From positions 620,001 through 684,000 of the forward strand of contig NZ_RJKE01000001.1 of the NCBI RefSeq assembly GCF_003751225.1: DNA of 64,000 nucleotides, in the 5' to 3' direction. The notes beneath the pieces were generated by a model that saw only the letters and a program-made list of their open reading frames with translations, was not told where the DNA came from and did not search any database. Position 1 is the stretch's first letter. Every line of letters starts with the position of its first letter. Below are positions 33,293 to 42,800 of this stretch, piece after piece. The stretch is from Actinocorallia herbida (GTDB taxonomy: Bacteria; Actinomycetota; Actinomycetes; Streptosporangiales; Streptosporangiaceae). The translations under genes were made by a program, and so were the position numbers.

Positions 33293-34675
33293 ATGGATGA
33301 GCTACTCCTCGCGCGCCTTCAGTTCGGCGTGACGACGGTGTACCACTTCCTGTTCGTGCCGGTCACGATCGGCCTCTCGCTCCTGATCGCGCTGCTCCAG
33401 ACTGCCTGGGTGCGCACGGGACGGGAACATTACAAGCGGGCCACGAAGTTCTGGGGAAAGCTGTTCCTCATCAACTTCGCCCTCGGCCTGGCGACGGGGA
33501 TCACGCAGGAGTTCCAGTTCGGGATGAACTGGAGTGACTATTCAAGGTTTGTCGGGGATATCTTCGGGGCACCGCTCGCCATTGAGGCGCTGCTCGCCTT
33601 CTTTCTTGAGTCCACGTTCCTGGGGATCTGGATCTTCGGCTGGGACAGGCTTCCCAAGCTCGTCCACCTGGCGTGCATCTGGCTCGTGTCGATCGGCACG
33701 ATGCTCTCGGCGTACTTCATCCTCGCCGCCAACTCCTGGATGCAGAACCCGGTCGGCTACACCTTCAACGAGCAGGCCCAGCGCGCCGAACTCACCAGCT
33801 TCACCGACGTCCTGACCAACCAGGTGCTGGTCTGGGCGTTCCCGCACACGCTCACCGGCTGCCTCGTCACCGGCGGCATCCTGATGGCCGCGATCTCCGC
33901 CTGGCATCTCAAGCGGGGCCGCAACCTCGACACGATGCGACCGTCGCTGCGGCTCGGCCTGGTCGTCACCCTCATCGGCACCTTCGGCTTCCTGTTCACC
34001 GGTGACGGGCTCGGCAAGGCGATGACCGAGACGCAGCCGATGAAGATGGCCGCCGCCGAGGCGCTCTACGAGACCAGCCAGCCCGCCTCGTTCTCGCTGT
34101 TCACCATCGGCACTCTGGACGGGACCGCGCCGACGTTCTCGATCGAGATCCCCGACCTGCTGTCGTTCCTGGCGACGGGCACCCTCGACGGCGAGGTCAA
34201 GGGCATCAACGACCTCCAGGCGCAGTACGAGGCCGAGTTCGGTCCCGGTGACTACCGCCCCTACATTCCCATCACCTACTGGGGATTCCGGATCATGATC
34301 ACCGCCGGCCTGCTGATCGGCCTCGTCTCGGTCGTCGGGCTCTGGCTCACCAGGCGGGGCCGCCTGCCGCAGCGCAAGTGGGTGTGGACCCTCGCCATCT
34401 GGGCCGTGGTGCTGCCCTTCATCGGCAACTCCTTCGGCTGGATCTTCACCGAGATGGGCCGCCAGCCGTGGCTGGTGTTCGGCCTGCTCAAGACCGAGGA
34501 CGGAGTGTCCCCGACCGTGCCCGGCGGGACGGTCCTCGCCTCGTTCCTCGTCTTCACCGCCCTCTACGGGATCCTCGCCGTCGTCGAACTCGGCCTGATG
34601 ATCAAGTTCGCCCGCAAGGACCCCCCAGAGGAACCGAAGACACCCGACGAATCCAAGCTCGAGTTCGCGTACTAA
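33293..34675 (+). CDS. cydA: Cytochrome bd oxidase subunit I
   Basis: 460 residues. His18 in QFGVTTVYHFLFVP (heme ligand), EFQFGMNWSDYSRFVGDIFGAPLAIEALLAFFLESTFLGIW (conserved Gln/Glu helix), the internal His ligand and a short Q-loop before GDYRPYIPITYWGFRIM. It oxidises quinol and reduces O2 in the membrane at high affinity. The ATG 33293 follows GGGGAAGGG. In this genome cydB is not next: a TnpB element separates them. Confidence 0.95.
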   Translation: MDELLLARLQFGVTTVYHFLFVPVTIGLSLLIALLQTAWVRTGREHYKRATKFWGKLFLINFALGLATGITQEFQFGMNWSDYSRFVGDIFGAPLAIEALLAFFLESTFLGIWIFGWDRLPKLVHLACIWLVSIGTMLSAYFILAANSWMQNPVGYTFNEQAQRAELTSFTDVLTNQVLVWAFPHTLTGCLVTGGILMAAISAWHLKRGRNLDTMRPSLRLGLVVTLIGTFGFLFTGDGLGKAMTETQPMKMAAAEALYETSQPASFSLFTIGTLDGTAPTFSIEIPDLLSFLATGTLDGEVKGINDLQAQYEAEFGPGDYRPYIPITYWGFRIMITAGLLIGLVSVVGLWLTRRGRLPQRKWVWTLAIWAVVLPFIGNSFGWIFTEMGRQPWLVFGLLKTEDGVSPTVPGGTVLASFLVFTALYGILAVVELGLMIKFARKDPPEEPKTPDESKLEFAY

Positions 34676-34701
34676 CAACCTGCTCACAAGGGTCTGGCTT
34701 G

Positions 34702-34900
34702 CGGACAGCTCCCTTCTCGGGAGTCCGTTCCTCCCGCCTGAACAGCATTCAGGTGGGGAGTCCGGTTCGCGCCGTGGACGGTCCCTTGGCGGCGGCCCCA
34801 CCCGTGGGGCGGGGCCGGCGGCGCTCCGGGACCTGGGCGCGCGTTGGTGACCCGGCCCGCTGCTTGCGGGTCCGGGGCCCGGGATTCGGCCCGGACGTTC
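34702..34900 (-). ncRNA. Putative omega (reRNA) at the TnpB right end
   Basis: On the reverse strand, downstream of and overlapping the end of tnpB, there are two stems (34737-34753 and 34702-34727) like the right-end hairpins that form the scaffold of TnpB guide RNAs. The guide would be the sequence past the element, that is antisense to the cydA 3' end. Extent is a guess. Confidence 0.4.
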
Positions 34901-36164
34901 GATGTGGAGTGCGAAGGAGGTGTGGTCCTTGTGCGGCGAGGTTGATCGCGGCGTTCAGATCCCGGTCGATGTGCAGGCCGCATTCGCCGCATCGGTAGGT
35001 CCGCTCGGCCAGGCCGAGCCTGTTGGCACGGTGCCCGCAGGCCGAGCAGATTTTGCTGGAGGGGAACCACCGGTCGGCCTCGACGAGTACGCCGCCGCGC
35101 CACTCGCTCTCGTACGTGAGCATTCGGGCAAGGTTCCCGAACGACGCGTCGGTCAGGGCTTTCGCAAGGCGGTGGTCGGCGAGCATCCCGACGACGTGCA
35201 GATTTTCGATCACCAGCCGGTCGTGGTTCTTGACCAGCAGGTTCGTCACCTGATGCAGTCGGTGTTCCCGGATCGCCGCCGTGCGCGCTTGAAACTCCCG
35301 CACTTGCTCGACAGCCCGCGCGCGGCGCTTGGAGCCGGACTGTTCGCGGGTCAGGCGGCGCTGCCGGGCGGCCAAACCGTCCTGGCGGCGCTGGTAGGTG
35401 CGGCCCGCCGAGACCCGGGCGACTGGCCTGCCGTCGCCGGTGGCGGCCACGACCAGATCGATCAGGCCCCGGTCGATGCCGACCCAGTCGGCGGTATCAC
35501 CTGCGCCTCGCGGGGAAGAGCTCGGGTGCCGGAGGGAGGGGTGCAGGTCGGCGGCCTGCACGGTGATCGAGGCGATCCACCTGCCTCGATGCGTGCGGAC
35601 TGTGACGGCGGTGATCCTGGCTCTGGTGGTGCCATCCGAACAAGGACGCAGCATCCTGCGCAGCCCGCGGGTGTCCTCCCGTACCCGCACCACACCGACC
35701 TTCGGAATCCTGACGGTCCGAGGGCGGCCAGGGGCGCCGAGGCGGACGCTGCCTTTCTGGGCGCGGACCCGGAACGCGTAGGGGGTGCGGTTCTTCTTCT
35801 TGAACACCGGAAACCGGACTCGGGGCCCGCTCTACTCGCCGGATCGGGATTCGGTGAACGCCGCCAGTCCCCGGGCGAGATCGACCGCTGCCTCCTCGAA
35901 CACCACGGCAGGGATCGTCCGGTGCCACGATGCTCCGGCGGCGTCCAGCACCTGGCGTTTCCACGCGTTCACCGCGTTGATCAGATCGAACGCCGACCAC
36001 GGCACCACGACACCGGGGTCACTCTGCCTGGCGGTCACGCGGTCCTTCACCAACGAGAGCAGCATGTTGTAAGCGGCGCGGGAGGCCCCCGCGGCCGTGC
36101 GCAACAGAGCCTCCTGCTCTCCAGAAGGCTCCAGTGTGAACCGGAACGCCACCATCCGCGACAT
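34749..36164 (-). pseudogene. tnpB, interrupted by an in-frame amber codon
   Basis: Reverse strand, start 36164, about 471 codons. The first 110 codons (MSRMVAFRFTLEPSGEQEALLRTAAG...) read to a TAG at 35834-35832; the same frame then continues SGPRVRFPVFKKKNRTPYAFRVR and on to the end. Catalytic residues are intact: RuvC Asp in WVGIDRGLIDL, Glu in LVIENLHVVGM, Asp in LHIDRDLNAAINL, and a CSACGH ... CGEC zinc ribbon. So only the stop codon separates it from a normal TnpB (RNA-guided nuclease). Confidence 0.85.
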
Positions 36165-36258
36165 GACAGTGACCTTAAGTCGATGGAGTCGAACGTGTCA
36201 GCGAAACTTCGAATAATCCACGCCCACCGCCAAGCGTTTTCGGCGGCGTGTCTGCATC

Positions 36259-36276
36259 CGGCGGGGGAACCCGCCG
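36259..36276. other. GGAA-capped hairpin upstream of cydB
   Basis: CGGCGGG-GGAA-CCCGCCG, a 7-bp stem about 90 bases before cydB, between the TnpB element and the gene. It could be part of the element end, a remnant of the cydA-cydB junction, or a local terminator. Confidence 0.4.
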
Positions 36277-36366
36277 ACGCGCGGTGGCGGCACGGACAGG
36301 TGAATTCCAGGGCGTGGCCGATCTGGCGACAGAAGCCCTTCGGCAACAGGCACTGAGGACGGGGAC

Positions 36367-37395
36367 ATGCATCTGTACGACCTCTGGTTCATCGCCATCG
36401 CGGTGCTGTGGATCGGTTACTTCTTCCTGGAGGGGTTCGACTTCGGGGTCGGCGTCCTCACCAGGTTCCTCGCGCGCGACGAGCGGGAGCGCCGCGTGAT
36501 GATCAACACGATCGGGCCCGTCTGGGACGGGAACGAGGTCTGGTTCATCACCGCGGGCGGCGCGACCTTCGCGGCGTTCCCCGAGTGGTACGCGACGCTG
36601 TTCAGCGGCTTCTACATTCCGCTGCTGATCATCCTCGTCGCGCTCATCTTCCGCGCCATCGCCTTCGACTACCGCGGCAAGGGGCACACCGACCGGTGGC
36701 GCGCCAACTGGGACCGGGCCATCTTCTGGGGCTCGCTCGTCCCGGCCTTCCTGTGGGGCGTGGCGTTCGCCAACATCGTGCGCGGCGTGAAGCTCAACGA
36801 GAACCACGACTACGTCGGGTCCTTCTGGGACCTGCTCAACCCGTACGCGCTGCTCGGCGGCGTCGTCACCCTCGTGCTGTTCACCTTCCACGGGGCGGTC
36901 TTCACCGCGCTGAAGACCGATGGCGAGATCCGGGCGCGCGCCAACCGGTTCTCCATCGGCATCGGCGTGGCGGCCCTCGTCCTGGCCGGGGTCTTCCTGC
37001 TGTGGACCCTGCTGCACCGCTCCGACGGCTGGACCGTCGTCGCCGCGGTCCTCGCCGCGGTGTTCCTCGCCGCGGCGATCCTCGTGTCGCTGCGGGTCCG
37101 CGAGGGCTGGGCGTTCCTGCTCTCGGGCCTCGCGATCGTCTTCGCGGTGGCGACGCTGTTCCTGTCGCTCTACCCGTACGTGATGCCCTCGACGATCGCG
37201 GAGGCGTCCAACAGCCTGACGGTGCAGAACGCCTCGTCCACGGCCAAGACGCTCGGCATCATGACGTGGGTCGCGGGCATCTTCCTGCCCATCGTGCTCA
37301 TCTACCAGGGCTGGACGTACTGGGTGTTCCGCAAGCGCATCCACGTCGACCAGATCCCGGCTGCCGAACCCGCGACGCACCCGGCGACGTCATGA
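36367..37395 (+). CDS. cydB: Cytochrome bd oxidase subunit II
   Basis: 342 residues, about 8-9 helices. The N-terminal MHLYDLWFIAIAVLWIGYFFLEGFDFGVGVL with the GFDFG motif and the early acidic residues near TIGPVWDGNEVWFITAGGATF are the family signature. It forms the heterodimer with CydA. Because the TnpB element separates it from cydA, it may depend on read-through or its own promoter. Its ATGA stop/start overlap couples it to cydD. Confidence 0.95.
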   Translation: MHLYDLWFIAIAVLWIGYFFLEGFDFGVGVLTRFLARDERERRVMINTIGPVWDGNEVWFITAGGATFAAFPEWYATLFSGFYIPLLIILVALIFRAIAFDYRGKGHTDRWRANWDRAIFWGSLVPAFLWGVAFANIVRGVKLNENHDYVGSFWDLLNPYALLGGVVTLVLFTFHGAVFTALKTDGEIRARANRFSIGIGVAALVLAGVFLLWTLLHRSDGWTVVAAVLAAVFLAAAILVSLRVREGWAFLLSGLAIVFAVATLFLSLYPYVMPSTIAEASNSLTVQNASSTAKTLGIMTWVAGIFLPIVLIYQGWTYWVFRKRIHVDQIPAAEPATHPATS

Positions 37396-39005
37396 GGCCC
37401 TTCGATCCGAGGCTGGCGCGGTACGCCCGGGCCACCGTCCCCTACCTCCTGGTCTGCGTCGTGCTGGGCGCCGCCGCCGCGGCGCTCGTCATCGCCCAGT
37501 CGTGGCTGCTCGCGCACGCGATCGCGGCCTTCACCGTCCCGGCGGCGCTGCTCGCGGTGTTCGCCGGGCGGGCCGTGCTCGCCTGGCTCCAGGAGGTCGC
37601 CGCGCACCGCGCGTCGGCGGGGGTCAAGGCGCAGCTGCGCGCGGCGGTGCTGCGCGCGGTCACCCGCGAGGGGAGCGCGCCCGGCCCGTCGGGTGCGCTC
37701 GCCGCCCTGGTGACGCGCGGCGTCGACGCCCTCGACCCGTACTTCTCCCGCTACCTCCCGCAGCTCGTGCTGGCCCTGGTCGTGCCCGTCGCGGTGGTCG
37801 CCGCGCTGTTCACCCTGGACCCGGCCTCGGCCGTCATCGTCGCGGTGACGCTGCCGCTCATCCCGATGTTCGGCTTCCTCATCGGCACCTACACCGCCGC
37901 GCGGACCCGGCGGCAGTGGCGCACGCTCAGCCTGCTGGCCGGGCACTTCGGCGACGTCGTCGCGGGGCTGGCCACGCTGAAGGTCTTCGGCCGGGCCCGC
38001 GCCCAGCTCCGCGAGATCGAGCGGGTGTCGGAGGAGCACCGCAAGGCGACCATGTCGTCACTGCGGATCGCCTTCAGCTCCGCGCTGGTGCTGGAACTCG
38101 CCGCGACGCTGTCGGTGGCGGTCGTCGCGGTCTCCATCGGCCTGCGGCTCGTGCACGGCGGCCTGCCGTTCGAGACCGCCCTGTTCGTGCTGATCCTCGC
38201 GCCCGAGGCGTACCTTCCGCTGCGCCAGGTCGGCACCCACTTCCACGCCGCTCAGGAGGGCCTGGCCGCCGCGGAGGAGATCTTCGCGGCCCTGCCCGAC
38301 GGCGCCGGGGGGCAGGCCGCGCCCGTGCCGTTCCCGGTCCAGGACGGGCCGCCGCGCGTCGCCGTCGAGGGGCTCGTCGCCCGGCCGGGGCTGCCGCCGC
38401 TCGACCTAGTCCTGGAGGCGGGGACGGGCACCGCGCTCATGGCCCCGTCCGGGACGGGCAAGTCGAGCGTCGCCGCGGTCCTGCTCGGGCTGCTCGTCCC
38501 GCACGCCGGACGAGTCCGCCTCGACGGCGTGGAGCTGGGGGAGGGCACCGACTGGGAAGGGCTGCGCAGGACCGTCGCCTGGATGCCGCAGCGGCCCTAC
38601 CTGTTCCCCGGGACCGTCGCGGAGAACATCGCGCTCGCCGTGCCGGGCGCGCCCGCCGACGCCGTCCGGGCCGCGGCCCTGGCCACCGGCGCGGACCCGG
38701 ACAAGGTGCTGGGCGAGAACGGCCACGGGCTGTCGGCGGGACAGCGCCAGCGCGTCGCCCTCGCCCGGGTGCACCTGCGCTGCGCGCTCCTGCCGATCAC
38801 CCTGCTGCTGCTAGACGAGCCCACCGCCCACCTCGACACCGGCACCGAGCTCGACCTCGCCCACGGGATCGAGCGGCTCGCCGAAGGGCGCACCGCCATG
38901 CTCATCACCCACCGGCGCGGCCTCGCCGACCACGCCGACCGGACCGTCGTCTGGGACGCCGCGGCCCAGGCGAACGAGAACACCAAGACGGGAGCGTTCC
39001 TGTGA
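37392..39005 (+). CDS. cydD: ABC transporter CydD (bd oxidase assembly)
   Basis: 537 residues, start overlapping cydB by ATGA. Six-helix export domain, then an ATPase with Walker A APSGTGKSS, signature LSAGQRQR and Walker B LLLLDEPTAHLD. CydDC exports cysteine/glutathione-like thiols in E. coli, needed for heme assembly into cytochrome bd; in actinomycetes a different thiol is likely. Spacing and order cydA-B-D-C are typical apart from the insertion. Confidence 0.92.
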   Translation: MRPFDPRLARYARATVPYLLVCVVLGAAAAALVIAQSWLLAHAIAAFTVPAALLAVFAGRAVLAWLQEVAAHRASAGVKAQLRAAVLRAVTREGSAPGPSGALAALVTRGVDALDPYFSRYLPQLVLALVVPVAVVAALFTLDPASAVIVAVTLPLIPMFGFLIGTYTAARTRRQWRTLSLLAGHFGDVVAGLATLKVFGRARAQLREIERVSEEHRKATMSSLRIAFSSALVLELAATLSVAVVAVSIGLRLVHGGLPFETALFVLILAPEAYLPLRQVGTHFHAAQEGLAAAEEIFAALPDGAGGQAAPVPFPVQDGPPRVAVEGLVARPGLPPLDLVLEAGTGTALMAPSGTGKSSVAAVLLGLLVPHAGRVRLDGVELGEGTDWEGLRRTVAWMPQRPYLFPGTVAENIALAVPGAPADAVRAAALATGADPDKVLGENGHGLSAGQRQRVALARVHLRCALLPITLLLLDEPTAHLDTGTELDLAHGIERLAEGRTAMLITHRRGLADHADRTVVWDAAAQANENTKTGAFL

Positions 39006-40663
39006 CCACCGCGCGAACGGACACCGCACGAACGGACACCGTGCGGTCCCGGCTCACCCTGGGCGCCGGCCTGGGCGCCGGCGCCCTCATCTGCGGGATC
39101 GGCCTCATGGCCACCTCCGGCTGGCTGATCTCGCGGGCCGAGCAGCAGCCGCCCGTGCTCTACCTGATGGTCGCCATCACCTCGGTCCGCGCCTTCGGCG
39201 TCGGCCGCGGCGTCCTGCGTTACAGCGAGCGGCTCGCCTCCCACGACGCGGCGCTGCGGCTGCTCACCCGCACCCGCGTCGCGGTCTTCGACCGGCTCGC
39301 CGACCTCGCCCCCGGGCGGCTCGGCGCCTCCCGCACCCTCGGCCTCGTCGTCTCCGGGGTCGACGGGGTCGCCGACCGGTGGCTGCGCGGCAGGATCCCG
39401 ATGTTCTCCGCGGCCGCGGCGGGCCTCGCCGCCCTGGTGCTCCAGACCTGGCTGCTGCCCCGGGCCGGGCTCGTCCTGCTGGCCGCGCTCGCCCTCGGCG
39501 GCGTCGCCGCCCCGCTCGTCGCGGCGGCCGCCACCCGGCGGGCCGCGGTCCGCGAGGCGCGCGGCCGGGACCGCATGTCCGAGGTCGCCACCCGCACCCT
39601 GCACGGGCTGCCTGAACTCGTCGCCTACGGGGCGGTGCCCGAGCGGCTCGCGGAGCTGGAGGAGGCCGACGCGGACCTGAACCGGGCGAGCGGCAGATCG
39701 GCCTGGTCCCTCGGCGTCGCCGACGGCATGACCGTCCTGTCCTGCGGGGCAGCGGTCTTCGGCGCGCTGGCCCTGGCCGTCCCGGCGGCCCGCGCGGGCA
39801 CCCTCGACCCGTTGCTCGTCGCGGTGCTCACGCTCACCCCGCTGGCCGCCTTCGAGGCGATCTCGGCGCTGTCGGCCTCGGCCCAGCAACTGCTGCGCTC
39901 CCGCGCCGAGGACACGATCCTCGCCCGCGTCCTGGAGGCCGAGCCGCCGGTGCGCGACCCCGAGACCCCCGCGCCCCTCCCGAAGGGCGTCGCGGTGCGC
40001 GTCCGGGACCTGCGGGTGCGCTGGGCGGACGCCGACCACGACGCCCTCGCCGGGCTGGACCTCGATCTCCCTCCCGGAAGGAAGGTCGCCGTCTTCGGCG
40101 CGAGCGGCGCGGGCAAGTCCACCCTCGCCGCGGCACTCCTGCGCTTCACCGGGTACGAGGGGTCGATCACCCTCGACGGGGTCGAACTCGCCGACCTCGC
40201 GGGCGACGACGTCCGGCGCGTCATCGGCCTGTGCGCCCAGGACGCCCACGTCTTCGACACCACGGTCGCCCAGAACGTCAGGCTGGCCAGGCCCGGGTCG
40301 TCGGACGCCGAGGTCGCCGCGGTGCTCCGCCGCGCGGGCCTCGACCTGCCGCTCGACCGCCGGGTCGGGGAGCACGGCGCCGCGGTCTCCGGCGGGGAGC
40401 GCCAGCGCATCGCCCTGGCCCGCGCCCTGCTCGCCGACTTCCCCGTCCTCATCCTCGACGAGCCCGACGCCCACCTGGACGAGGACACCGCCGACAAGGT
40501 GCTCACCGACCTGCTCAACGCCGCGGGCGACCGGACCGTCCTGCTCATCACCCACCGGCCCGGCGCGCCCGGCGCGGATCCGGTGCTGCGCCACGTCGAC
40601 GAGGTCGTCACCCTCACCGCGCCCGAGCCGGAACCCGCCGATCCTGTCGGCGCCGCTGCGTAG
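39002..40663 (+). CDS. cydC: ABC transporter CydC (bd oxidase assembly)
   Basis: 553 residues from GTG 39002 (overlaps cydD stop as GTGA). Membrane domain, then Walker A FGASGAGKSTLAAAL, signature VSGGERQRIALARALL and Walker B LILDEPDAHLD. It pairs with CydD as a heterodimer. The N-terminus contains a small tandem repeat, ARTDTARTDT. The stop TAG is also the first half of the -10 box of the next gene. Confidence 0.92.
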   Translation: MTTARTDTARTDTVRSRLTLGAGLGAGALICGIGLMATSGWLISRAEQQPPVLYLMVAITSVRAFGVGRGVLRYSERLASHDAALRLLTRTRVAVFDRLADLAPGRLGASRTLGLVVSGVDGVADRWLRGRIPMFSAAAAGLAALVLQTWLLPRAGLVLLAALALGGVAAPLVAAAATRRAAVREARGRDRMSEVATRTLHGLPELVAYGAVPERLAELEEADADLNRASGRSAWSLGVADGMTVLSCGAAVFGALALAVPAARAGTLDPLLVAVLTLTPLAAFEAISALSASAQQLLRSRAEDTILARVLEAEPPVRDPETPAPLPKGVAVRVRDLRVRWADADHDALAGLDLDLPPGRKVAVFGASGAGKSTLAAALLRFTGYEGSITLDGVELADLAGDDVRRVIGLCAQDAHVFDTTVAQNVRLARPGSSDAEVAAVLRRAGLDLPLDRRVGEHGAAVSGGERQRIALARALLADFPVLILDEPDAHLDEDTADKVLTDLLNAAGDRTVLLITHRPGAPGADPVLRHVDEVVTLTAPEPEPADPVGAAA

Positions 40664-40672
40664 GCTGACGGC

Positions 40673-41482
40673 ATGTGCGGGCGATACGCGACGGCGCGGG
40701 CGCGCCAGGAACTCCTGGACGAGTTCCGGATCGAGGTCGACGAGACCGTGGCCGACGACGGCAGGGACCTCCTCCAGCCGGACTACAACGCGGCCCCGAC
40801 CAAGGACGTCCCGGCCGTCCTGGTCCGTCCACCGCACGGCCACGGCCACGGCGGCCAAGGTCCGGGCGCTCAGGACACCCCCGAAGAGGCCCTGCGCACC
40901 CTGCGCATGGTCAGGTGGGGCCTCGTCCCGTCCTGGGCGAAGGATCCCGGGATCGGCAACCGGATGATCAACGCGAGGGTCGAGACCCTCGCCGAGAAGC
41001 CCGCGTACCGCCGCGCCTTCGCCCGCCGCCGCTGCCTGCTGCCCGCCGACGGCTACTACGAGTGGTACAAGGGCGAGGACGGCAAGAAGCAGCCCTTCTT
41101 CATCCGGCCGGACGACGGCGGCGTCCTGCCCATGGCGGGCCTGTACGAGCTGTGGAAGTCCCCTGAGGGCGAGTGGCTGTTCACCTGCACCGTCATCACC
41201 GCCCAGGCCGCCGACGAACTCGGCCACATCCACGACCGGATGCCGATGACCGTCACCGACCCCGACGCCTGGCTCGACCCGGCGCGCACCGACACCGCGG
41301 CGGCGGGCCGCCTCCTCGTGCCCGCGATGTCACGGAGACTCGAGGCCTACCCCGTCGGCAAGGAGGTCGGCAACGTGCGCAGCAGCGGCCCTCAGCTCAT
41401 CCGCCCGATCGCCGAACCCGGCGTCCCCGCCGGAGACGCCTCCGACGACCCGGACCCGGCCGAGGGCGACACGCTCTTCTGA
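40673..41482 (+). CDS. SRAP/HMCES family abasic-site protein
   Basis: 269 residues. Cys2 (MCGRYA) is the thiazolidine-forming nucleophile, with YNAAPTKDVPAV, RMVRWGLVPSWAKDP, NARVETLAEKPAYRRAF, the conserved Glu in PADGYYEWY and HIHDRMPM supplying the catalytic residues. It covalently caps abasic sites in single-stranded DNA. A poly-Gly/His insertion (GHGHGGQGPG) lies near residue 60. TAGGCT (40661-40666) puts +1 exactly on ATG 40673, with its TAG being the cydC stop. Confidence 0.93.
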   Translation: MCGRYATARARQELLDEFRIEVDETVADDGRDLLQPDYNAAPTKDVPAVLVRPPHGHGHGGQGPGAQDTPEEALRTLRMVRWGLVPSWAKDPGIGNRMINARVETLAEKPAYRRAFARRRCLLPADGYYEWYKGEDGKKQPFFIRPDDGGVLPMAGLYELWKSPEGEWLFTCTVITAQAADELGHIHDRMPMTVTDPDAWLDPARTDTAAAGRLLVPAMSRRLEAYPVGKEVGNVRSSGPQLIRPIAEPGVPAGDASDDPDPAEGDTLF

Positions 41483-41489
41483 CCGTCGT

Positions 41490-42800
41490 TCAGCGCAGGA
41501 CCCTGCGGTCCAGCACCCGCGCCAGCGCCTCGACGACGGCCGGGTCGTACTGGAACGCCGAGTCGGCGCGCAGCCTGTCCAGCACCGCGGCCGCCCGGTC
41601 CCGGTCGCGGGAGTCGCCCATGAGGTCGTCGTAGGCGTTGGCGGCCTTGATGATCCGGCTCGCCAGGGGCGGCCCCGGCCGGACCCCCGCGGGGTCCCGG
41701 TACGGGTCGCACTGGGCGCGGACGATCCGGGCGACCATGTCCAGCACGCCGGTCTGCTCGATGACGCCCGCGCCGAGGTCGGCGATCCGGCGCTGGTCCT
41801 CCGGCGCGGCGAGCACCGTCGCGCCGCCGGGGATCGGGTCGGGCAGGGACAGCTGCCCGATGTCGTGCATGAGCGCCGCGTACTCCAGCTCCAGCAGCTC
41901 CGCCTCGGCCATGCCGAGCTCCCGGCCCATCGCCACCGACAGCTTGCTCACCCGCAGCGAGTGCTCGGCCTCGACGTAGCCGCCGACCTCCGTCACCCGC
42001 GAGAGCGCCCGGACGGTCTGGAGGTAGGTGGTGCGTACCGCGGCGTAGCGGCGGAACGCGAACTGGGTGGTGAGGATCGGCGCGGTGAACAGCAGCAGCG
42101 CCGCGAGCCCCATCACCGAGGTCGCGACCGCGATGAGCATGCCCGTCGCCGACGACGCCGCGCACAGCAGCGCGCTCGCGCGGAACTCGTCGACGAACGC
42201 GATGCCGAACCTGGCCCGCACCGCCTCGGACCGGATGAGCGCGGCCACCGTCATGTCCGCCAGCGCCGCCGCCGCCGAGATCGCGGTCATCAGCCCGAGC
42301 GCCGTCAGCCACTCGCGGTGGGTCAGCGGCTCGCCGGTGAACAGCACGTCGGTGAGCGGCCGGAAGAGGATCGCCACGACCGCGGCGGCCACCAGCCGCC
42401 GCGCCATCGCGTCGATCTTCGGCGAGCGGTTCACCGCGACGTGCGGGAGCGTTCCCGCGGCCATGCCGCACGCCGTCACCGCGACGACCTGGAACGGAGA
42501 GTGCACGACGGGCTCCCCGCCCACGCTCAGCAGCATCCCGTACGCCAGCGCGCCCGCCCGGCTGATCGGGGCGACCTCCCGGCCGCCCGGCATGTTCATC
42601 CGGAACAGCTCGCCGAGCGCGATGAGCACGCCGAAGATGATGGCGGGCTCCAGGTCGTCGACCCCGCCGTTGGCGGCGAGCCACGCCAGCGCGGCGACGA
42701 CCAGCGCGGCGGCCGCGCCCATGACGACGAGCTGGGCCGAGTCGAGATGCTGCCAGGCGGACTTCTCCCGGGTCGCCTGGAGCCTGCTGCCCGCTACCAC
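41490..42800 (-). CDS. Membrane protein with degenerate HD-GYP domain
   Basis: 436 residues from GTG 42800. Six or so helices, then an HD-type domain: EHSLRVSKLSVAMG and LMHDIGQLSLPDPI (HD pair), but the HHE and GYP regions are replaced by RAQCDPYRDPAGVRP, so the canonical second half of the c-di-GMP phosphodiesterase site is missing. GGGGAGGG precedes the start, which overlaps the upstream HD-GYP gene by 7 bases. Probably an inactive or altered partner of the protein encoded by 42794-44119. Confidence 0.8.
   Translation of the reverse strand: MVAGSRLQATREKSAWQHLDSAQLVVMGAAAALVVAALAWLAANGGVDDLEPAIIFGVLIALGELFRMNMPGGREVAPISRAGALAYGMLLSVGGEPVVHSPFQVVAVTACGMAAGTLPHVAVNRSPKIDAMARRLVAAAVVAILFRPLTDVLFTGEPLTHREWLTALGLMTAISAAAALADMTVAALIRSEAVRARFGIAFVDEFRASALLCAASSATGMLIAVATSVMGLAALLLFTAPILTTQFAFRRYAAVRTTYLQTVRALSRVTEVGGYVEAEHSLRVSKLSVAMGRELGMAEAELLELEYAALMHDIGQLSLPDPIPGGATVLAAPEDQRRIADLGAGVIEQTGVLDMVARIVRAQCDPYRDPAGVRPGPPLASRIIKAANAYDDLMGDSRDRDRAAAVLDRLRADSAFQYDPAVVEALARVLDRRVLR

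Larger units (their letters stand above)
34700..36220 (-). mobile_element. IS200/IS605-type TnpB element between cydA and cydB
   Basis: The tnpB reading frame with a right-end hairpin region on its 3' side sits in the cydA-cydB gap. Right-end structures: a hairpin at 34702-34727 (CGGAC-CTCCC ... GGGA-GTCCG) and CCTGAA-CAGCA-TTCAGG at 34737-34753. No tnpA is present. The left end is not defined; no clear target duplication was found. Ends are approximate. Confidence 0.65.

Noticed and set aside
34749-36164. Frameshifted tnpB
   Set aside because: The two visible halves are in the same frame; only a TAG separates them, so it is a nonsense, not a frameshift.
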